64,000 nucleotides of DNA from Synaphobranchus kaupii (taxonomy: Eukaryota > Chordata > Actinopteri > Anguilliformes > Synaphobranchidae). Positions 60,612 through 64,000 of the stretch are shown in pieces (position 1 is the stretch's first letter; the number at the start of each line of letters is the position of its first letter). Below the pieces are notes generated by a model, which worked only from the letters and a program-made list of their open reading frames with translations, did not search any database and was not told the DNA's origin. The position numbers and the translations under genes are program-made. Where the stretch lies: contig CM056395.1 of assembly GCA_029718625.1 (NCBI GenBank), positions 27,550,161 through 27,614,160 of the forward strand, given 5' to 3'.

Positions 60612-63157
60612 CCTCTGTAAAAGGAAATGCTGTTTCAGACATGCTGTCAATGTTCATATGTAAACCTCAACCAATCATCTATGAAATCTGCATTATATGT
60701 AATTGCTATGGTAACTTGACGGCCCTCGCTGGACGCTAAGAAAAGTTAGATGGGTGAAGGGTTAGGGTTAGGGTGGGAGCCTCTGTAGGGTTTTTCAAAT
60801 TTCTACTTTAACATCTACATCTGGATGAATATTAGACATAAATGTGAAACCAAGAAAAGGCAGTGGCAATTTACTGTGGATTCAAGATGAAATTACCCAG
60901 TGATAATAAAAATCTAACTGACTGCAGAAATAAGGTTTTCATGAAATAGGCAAGTCTGCACAAAGCTGACCATCCCCTCTATGACCTGCTTCCACTGCTC
61001 AACTTCTCCGGGAGCATAAGGACAAGGCCTAATGGACTAAAAAGGGCCACTAGGGATTAGGGCATTTAATAGTGTAAACTATGCAAGCGGATCTCCAGCA
61101 ACAGGACGGCTTTTATTTATTTATTTTCTTACTTCCTTACTATGATCGTTTTGTGTTAAATGTGTTTTTACTTCCGCTTTTAATGTTGTACATTCTGAAA
61201 AATGTAATCTTTATACTGCAAGACAGAATTAAATAAAAATCAGTCAATCAGTACATACTTATTTGTAGACATGTCACCTCAAAGGAACTTTGGGGCGGGG
61301 GGGGGGGGGGGGGGGGGGGGGTATTCTAATGCATCAGAGAGTCGTTGTTTTCCTAACAAGATTAGACATGAGAAACATTCTGCGAGATCATAAATAGATT
61401 AGTGCAGAAATAAAAAGCGGCACGGCAGATTTAAAATTTCTAATTAATTTAATAAAATCTAACCAAAAAAAAAAAGAAATCAATTCTAAGAATTCCTGGC
61501 CTTTATTGTGAGAAACTATCTTTGGTCAAAGCTTTCATTGTACTTGGAAGATAACTTTTACCCAACAGCCTACCAATACATAGACAAGCCAACATCGATG
61601 TAGAAAACTAAGAACTTTCACACGTAAAATTCAGCAGACAAACAAGCGTGTTTAAAAAAAAAATAAGAACAGCTGAACAGGTGAAGAACAGTTAATTAAA
61701 ACGGATAAATTAATGGCACTGGTGTCTGTCTGATTGTCGAGAATACCAAAATACTCAACGGAAGAATTTTGCTCTGCAGGGATATTTTGGCCTCCTTACT
61801 ACTAGTTTGGCAGATGCCAAGAAAACCTTAGCCGGATTACTGAGTTAGCTGGATAACTGTACTTAGTAAGAGAAGCAGGATTACTGAGTTAGCTGGATAA
61901 CTGCACTGAGAAAACCTGGAACCCCCTCCTCCCCAAATCTGGAACATGGATTGAAGTAAAAAGAGCTGTTTCAGATTTTACTCAGTGTATTTATCTAGCT
62001 AACTCCTGCTTCGTGAAATACCCCACTGCATGTAAACTTCACCTGTTAGTGTTGTTTACAGGCAGTTAGGCCAAACTTTGCCAAGAAATATAGCCTACTT
62101 GTTAAGCCTACATCTCTTGATAGCATTTGATAAGGGTCACCATCTAGCAATAATATAAGCATTTGAATAAGGAATCGTCTCTCAAAATATTATTAAAACC
62201 AACATAGGCCTATTGTCTTTGTAGGCTAATCAGTTTTATTTTGGTTGCCTTGCAACCAGTCACTCCGTACGAGACTTTGAACCATCTTACCCCCATCTTT
62301 TTCTGTGCAATCTGCATTTCTCTTTTCTACTGAAAATCCTTGTGTTACTCTTATTATTAGAACCAACAGACAGTTTTTGGTATAAAATGCAGAACACATA
62401 ACATGGTTGCAGATCAGAATTCATGAGCCTACAGGTTGCTGTTCCACACAATTCACTCATTGAATTCAAGGACTGTGAATTGTAGGCTACTGAATCGCTA
62501 CAAATTTCACATACATTTCCAAGACCCAGACTGCAGTCTAAATAGAATGAACACGTGTTCTGGTGCAGTCAGGCAAATCACAACAAGTGAACTTCCTTAA
62601 ACTAGAAATGACTACATATTTTTCTGGCCAACACCAAAGTAGACAATCCCGTTTCGGACGCATTCATTCGTTTCCTAACATCCAAACAGTCCACTGTAAT
62701 ATTCGGGAGAGAAAAAAGCATTCAACAGTAGCCTGCGGATAGATATTCAATACCAACCAGATGCTTTGGGCAATGTGAAAAGGGGTGCAATTCTTCCATA
62801 TGTCTTCACCCTAGTCTTAATGTTAACAACGATAATGATGTTTTGAATAAGACGCCTTGCCTTAATCACGGGATCTTCCCTAAGGCAGAAAGCAAGCCTG
62901 CGAATCGCGGCACAGCAGCTGCTATATTCACTAAAGTTACTGTTTACTCTCCAAGTTTCGATAAACTCAATCACCGTGAAAACGAACCATCGAGCGATAG
63001 TTAAATCGACTGCAACGGGTATTTACAACCCAAACAAACATGATTTCAGACTCTACAATGGAAGCGCATCTTCCGTCAGCAGCTCAAGTAGGCTAGGCTA
63101 CTCACCTATAAAGCAAACGGCGGCGACCACGGCGAACGCCCCCAGATTTCGTCCCAT
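40211..63157 (-). CDS. Cysteine-rich type I membrane protein, nine exons, 342 aa, function unknown
   Basis: Nine exons joined by GT-AG signals in consistent phase give 1029 nt. Layout: signal peptide MGRNLGAFAVVAAVCFIG (residues 1 to about 22); Thr/Ser-rich stalk with sequons NST and NVT (24-52); cysteine-rich ectodomain (about 54-275) made of CxxC-G-Y/F modules such as CQSCPPGSYTNSTGSETC and CEPCPQGTFC, resembling the GCC2/GCC3 ephrin-receptor-like fold; further sequons NIT, NST, NAT and NSS; transmembrane helix about 280-301 (ITIALMVIGGG then MVVLLVVLLVL); stop-transfer RRKR; and a 41-residue tail ending EPVYAGW. It should sit in the plasma or endosomal membrane with a disulphide-rich outer part. 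The start ATG has A at -3 and G at +4. I recognise the module type but no named gene. A decoy or scavenger receptor-like role is conceivable but not shown. Confidence 0.85.
40360..40712. repeat. 39-bp minisatellite containing the exon 9 splice acceptor, 9 copies
   Basis: On the plus strand the unit is ACCACCACTGAGGAAGATCA plus GCAGAGCGTGAGGAAGAGT. ACTGAGGAAGA starts occur at 40368, 40407 and then every 39 bp up to about 40680. Read on the minus strand each unit gives GATCTTCCTCAG/TGGTGGT, a polypyrimidine-AG acceptor. Confidence 0.93.
40713..41390. other. Intron 8 of the receptor-like gene, unique part
   Basis: AT-rich sequence with no exon or repeat supported. Confidence 0.5.
41391..41530. 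repeat. 37-bp minisatellite, about 4 copies (intron 8)
   Basis: The unit contains CATGACTATACATGTCTATA and CATAGAGGGTACACAGC. Confidence 0.88.
41973..42104. repeat. 44-bp repeat in register with the exon 8 donor
   Basis: Starts ACTTCCTCTCCAAT at 41973, 42017 and 42061 are followed 43 bp later by the related ACTTCCACCTCCGATGACC, which is the exon 8 donor boundary itself. On the minus strand every unit gives GGTCATTGGAGAGGAA/GTAT, against the real GGTCATCGGAGGTGGAA/GTAC. Confidence 0.9.
42106..42262 (-). CDS. Receptor-like gene exon 8
   Basis: 157 nt, phase 0 to 1, encoding SPDVNPIQCPNDAFCPTGS through CELAPITIALMVIGGG, the last ectodomain cysteines and the first half of the transmembrane helix. 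Acceptor TACCCCAG; donor GGTGGAA/GTACGT, chosen because it restores the frame to exon 9. Confidence 0.83.
42263..42928. other. Intron 7 of the receptor-like gene
   Basis: 666 bp of unique AT-rich sequence with no repeat or additional exon supported. Confidence 0.6.
42929..43041 (-). CDS. Receptor-like gene exon 7
   Basis: 113 nt, phase 1 to 0, encoding MHKASRQTMCQICTSGFYQI, RWGQESCNICPENHYCP. Acceptor CCCCCGACAG; donor CCA/GTGAGT. The 51-bp array ends 30 bp upstream of its acceptor. Confidence 0.85.
43071..47350. repeat. 4.3-kb satellite array, about 85 units of 51 bp (intron 6)
   Basis: The unit is CCCAATCAGATCAGCTCACT, AACCGCCCAGCAACTGCCAT, CCTCAATACGG. Variants are 50 bp (missing one T before GCCAT) and about 45 bp (missing CAGAT). 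The left end is nearly pure 51-bp units, so a plus-strand frame stays open for 291 codons; 50-bp units break it. Divergence rises towards the right edge (47250-47350). Each unit includes a CCAAT word. Larger period structure is described under findings. Confidence 0.97.
47351..48015. other. Rest of intron 6
   Basis: Unique AT-rich sequence between the satellite and exon 6, with no exon supported. Confidence 0.55.
48016..48104 (-). CDS. Receptor-like gene exon 6
   Basis: 89 nt, phase 2 to 1, encoding SSRCPMCQLCPAGRESLQAA and SKECTLCRP. It has the same length and phases as exon 4, consistent with module duplication. Acceptor TTCTTACAG; donor CCCAG/GTAACC. Confidence 0.85.
48460..48523 (-). CDS. 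Receptor-like gene exon 5
   Basis: 64 nt, phase 1 to 2, encoding GFYSTGPNATSCEPCPQGTF and C. Acceptor TTTTTTCCACAG/GTTTT; donor CAA/GTGAGT. The acceptor directly borders the 47-bp minisatellite. Confidence 0.85.
48536..51330. repeat. 2.8-kb minisatellite, about 60 units of 47 bp (intron 4)
   Basis: The unit is CACACCAGTGATAATGAGCC, TTCAAACACTCATCCCCTGT, ATACAAA, with CCCTTTATAC, CCCTGTATGC and GTGATGAGCC variants. It begins 13 bp upstream of the exon 5 acceptor and ends in diverged units near 51330. Confidence 0.96.
51331..52515. other. Rest of intron 4
   Basis: AT-rich sequence carrying the 81-bp perfect inverted repeat at 51887-52083. No exon is supported. Confidence 0.5.
51887..52083. 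repeat. Perfect 81-bp inverted repeat with 35-bp loop
   Basis: Arms 51887-51967 and 52003-52083 are exact reverse complements (outer ends TCCAGGACAGCACTCCCATT and its complement). The loop contains two copies of CACACCTGTGT. It is probably a MITE or foldback insertion. Perfect identity of the arms means it is young or kept identical by conversion. Confidence 0.92.
52516..52575. repeat. 20-bp triplication at the exon 4 donor
   Basis: On plus: CTGGGTGCAGGTGAGGCTAT, CTGGGTGCAGGTGAGGCTAC, GTGGGTACAGGTGAGGTTAC. On the minus strand the three units begin GTAACC (the real donor), GTAGCC and ATAGCC. Confidence 0.88.
52568..52656 (-). CDS. Receptor-like gene exon 4
   Basis: 89 nt, phase 2 to 1, encoding ITGSPVCQSCPPGSYTNS and TGSETCRSCSS. 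Acceptor CTCTCTCAG/TATTACAGG; donor TCAG/GTAACC. The donor is the first unit of a 20-bp triplication. Confidence 0.85.
52680..52847. repeat. CA/GT microsatellites filling intron 3
   Basis: Three GT runs (52690-52718, 52766-52783, 52818-52842) occupy most of the 197-bp intron between exons 3 and 4. Confidence 0.92.
52854..52992 (-). CDS. Receptor-like gene exon 3
   Basis: 139 nt, phase 1 to 2, encoding CSCCPESGLCLLPQACLPC, DRGFYQPLTGQLHCQPCQQG and SYN. Acceptor CCCCTCAG/AAACG; donor CAA/GTGAGT. Confidence 0.85.
52993..53820. other. Intron 2, unique part
   Basis: No exon or repeat supported. Confidence 0.5.
53822..54306. mobile_element. MITE with TTTTCCACC ends (intron 2)
   Basis: TTTTCCACCAACACAAACC at the left pairs with TTGCTTGGTGGAAAA at the right. 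Internal CGGTGCCGGTGCTAGTGCCG and GGTTCTTGGTTCTAGACCAG are typical of a common fish MITE family with GGTTCTGG-rich subterminal sequence. No functional transposase frame is present. Confidence 0.65.
54307..54936. other. Intron 2, part next to exon 2
   Basis: Overlapping frames on both strands (54177-54647) have no motif and no splice context. No gene is supported. Confidence 0.45.
54937..55104 (-). CDS. Receptor-like gene exon 2 (stalk, first cysteines)
   Basis: 168 nt, phase 1 to 1, encoding GVVVGQTTLVPPV through CEVCSVGSYYDN. The acceptor CTCTCTCTCTCAG belongs to a (GA)n microsatellite (55107-55138 on plus), so its polypyrimidine tract is a simple repeat. The donor is ACG/GTATGC. Confidence 0.85.
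55107..55138. repeat. GA microsatellite forming the exon 2 acceptor tract
   Basis: (GA)n on plus. On the transcribed strand it is a (TC)n polypyrimidine tract ending in CAG. Confidence 0.9.
55139..55962. other. Intron 1, left part
   Basis: Contains a seven-fold hexanucleotide-type repeat CCCAACT (55485-55536) and an open minus-strand cysteine-rich segment (55620-55725, see findings). No exon could be joined in frame. Confidence 0.5.
55963..56404. repeat. 16-bp pyrimidine minisatellite, about 27 copies (intron 1)
   Basis: The unit is CCCTCCCTCTCTCTAT with a CCCACCC variant arranged in blocks. Plus-strand Ser/Leu/Pro frames over it are artefacts. Confidence 0.95.
56405..56765. other. Intron 1, short unique stretch
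   Basis: A 96-codon plus-strand frame (56506-56796) has no domain features and runs into a MITE. It is not supported as a gene. Confidence 0.45.
56766..57402. mobile_element. MITE family C with internally amplified 44-bp unit
   Basis: The inverted ends are GGTATACTACGAAGCAGGGT and, at the right, CCTGCTTCATAGTATACC, with TTACTGAGTTA/TAACTCAGTAA inside. Between them a 44-bp unit (GCACTGAGTAAGAGAAGCAG, GATTACTGAGTTAGCTGGAT, AACT) is repeated about 11 times. The unit contains the MITE's own terminal sequence, so the array grew from the left terminus. Confidence 0.85.
57403..58126. other. Intron 1, unique stretch
   Basis: AT-rich, with no exon supported. Confidence 0.5.
58127..58647. repeat. 47-bp minisatellite, 11 copies (intron 1)
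   Basis: The unit is TGGAACTCTCACATAAGAGA, TGATATGCTTGCTATCTCGT, TACTCAA. Copies are virtually identical except the last two, which carry CTTGTTACTC and one AAAGGAAC change. Confidence 0.96.
58648..61830. other. Intron 1, long AT-rich stretch
   Basis: No exon supported. It contains a (TA)n tract at 60575-60607, a short TTAGGG pair at 60761-60772 and a poly-G run of about 25 at 61297-61321. Confidence 0.5.
61832..62023. mobile_element. MITE family C, second copy
   Basis: It shares GGATTACTGAGTTAGCTGGA, TAACTG and GTAAGAGAAGCAGG with the copy at 56.8 kb, and ends TAGCTAACTCCTGCTTCGTG AAATACCCC. It has only two 44-bp-type units, so it probably shows the state before the large expansion. Confidence 0.72.
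62024..63105. other. Intron 1, part next to exon 1
   Basis: AT-rich with no exon or repeat array supported. Confidence 0.5.
63106..63157 (-). CDS. Receptor-like gene exon 1 (signal peptide)
   Basis: 52 coding nt ending TTTATAG/GTGAG, phase 1. It encodes the hydrophobic core of the signal peptide, which finishes in exon 2. The 5' UTR lies to the right, and no TATA box was seen there. Confidence 0.8.
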
Positions 63158-64000
63158 ATTCGGGAAATTTGTCCGATCACTGCGGGAAACCACAGCCTTC
63201 ACCAGGGTTCATGTCTGATTTCTCCGCGCTAGTGTCACGGCCGAGCCAGAGATGGTTTGGTTTGTCATATGACATATAAGGTATCATGTGATTGTACTTA
63301 TCTTAGCTGGCTAACCAGTTGTTGGCTGAAAAAGGGGTTTGCCCAGAGAGGTAATCGCTTTTCAACAGCGTATTCTGGAATATTTAGTTTCAGTTCATAT
63401 ATATATATTTGAATGTGTTAACGTTATAACTCATAACTATATATAACTCCATAGTTTTATCTAAGAATAGTTACATTAGCAAATAACATGAATTTCCACG
63501 GAGTGACAGTATTCTTCACGAGGGACTCCCATTTCACCATAGCTATTCATCTATACCTACGCCCGATGTCTTTGACTTGTTCAAATATTAATTATTGACT
63601 ATTCTAATATTAATATTTTTTTCAACATGTACTTCTTTACTATAGATACTTGAAGAAACAGTTACAAATTAAAGGTGCATGCTGCCATCTACTGTGTTGG
63701 GAGAGTAGATCAGAAAATTTTTAGGAAGAACTTCGATAGACAAGCAGAACAGGGTATTCTGTGTTCTGGAGTGGATGGAGTTTCTCATTCCAAATTAGAA
63801 CTAGAACGTATAGCTATCGAACCTAAATACATAGCTACTGGTAGTTAATTGTTAGACTTAACACGATTTCATCTTTCACATTGTATATTCTGGCTACTCT
63901 GTTGCACTGCACAAAGTTTATACACAAACATTTGCTCCAGTGCTGGGTATATAGGCTACGATGATTCATAATGCATCATTATATTATGATGGGCGTGCCC
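63158..64000. other. 5' UTR and upstream flank of the receptor-like gene
   Basis: A GC-richer 80-bp patch next to the start codon (63158-63245) likely holds the 5' UTR. No TATA box was seen at a convincing distance. Beyond about 63250 the sequence is AT-rich with no gene. ATCATGTGAT at 63282-63291 contains a CATGTG E-box-type word, which is weak evidence. Confidence 0.4.

Noticed and set aside
60759..60775. Telomere-like GGGTTAGGGTTAGGGT
   Set aside because: Only two to three units in AT-rich intronic DNA; too short to indicate a telomeric remnant.

Overview
This is a window of a ray-finned (teleost) fish genome. The evidence is an intron-split FOXI forkhead gene, many fish-type DNA transposon remnants (Tc1/mariner, hAT, TTAA-ended and other MITEs), a degraded LINE with teleost-style 3' tail, and very dense micro- and minisatellites. 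The species cannot be fixed from sequence alone. No bacterial operons, CRISPR arrays, rRNA or tRNA genes were seen.

Two protein-coding genes can be reconstructed, both on the minus strand. (1) A two-exon FOXI transcription factor gene (24717-26534, 380 aa, foxi1-like) with a TATA box and a CCAAT box just upstream. (2) A nine-exon gene (start codon at 63157, stop at 40211-40213, 1029 nt of coding sequence, 342 aa) that I rebuilt exon by exon from splice signals and reading phase. It encodes a type I membrane protein: signal peptide, Thr/Ser-rich stalk, a run of cysteine-rich modules resembling the GCC2/GCC3 (ephrin-receptor-like) fold, one transmembrane helix and a 41-residue basic cytoplasmic tail. 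I do not recognise a gene name for it.

Layout: 1-24.7 kb is gene-free, with about a dozen separate minisatellites and several MITEs, one of them a hAT-type element with a perfect 8-bp target duplication. 24.7-26.7 kb is the FOXI gene and promoter. 26.7-39.5 kb is AT-rich and gene-free, with a (CA)60 tract, a Tc1 transposase remnant, a 5'-truncated LINE and a 1.18-kb foldback palindrome. 39.5-63.2 kb is the receptor-like gene, whose introns hold a 4.3-kb array of about 85 units of 51 bp, a 2.8-kb array of about 60 units of 47 bp, and several smaller arrays.

The most striking observation is that minisatellites in the receptor-like gene coincide with its splice junctions. The exon 9 acceptor lies inside a 39-bp repeat present nine times, so nine acceptor-like sites are stacked in a row. 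The exon 8 donor is the in-register member of a 44-bp repeat. The exon 4 donor starts a 20-bp triplication. The exon 5 acceptor is a variant edge unit of the 2.8-kb array. The 4.3-kb array stops about 30 bp short of the exon 7 acceptor. Using any exon 9 acceptor other than the last would give a protein that ends just after the membrane helix, so copy number here could influence isoform choice. That functional consequence is inference; the repeat/splice-site overlap is read directly from the sequence.
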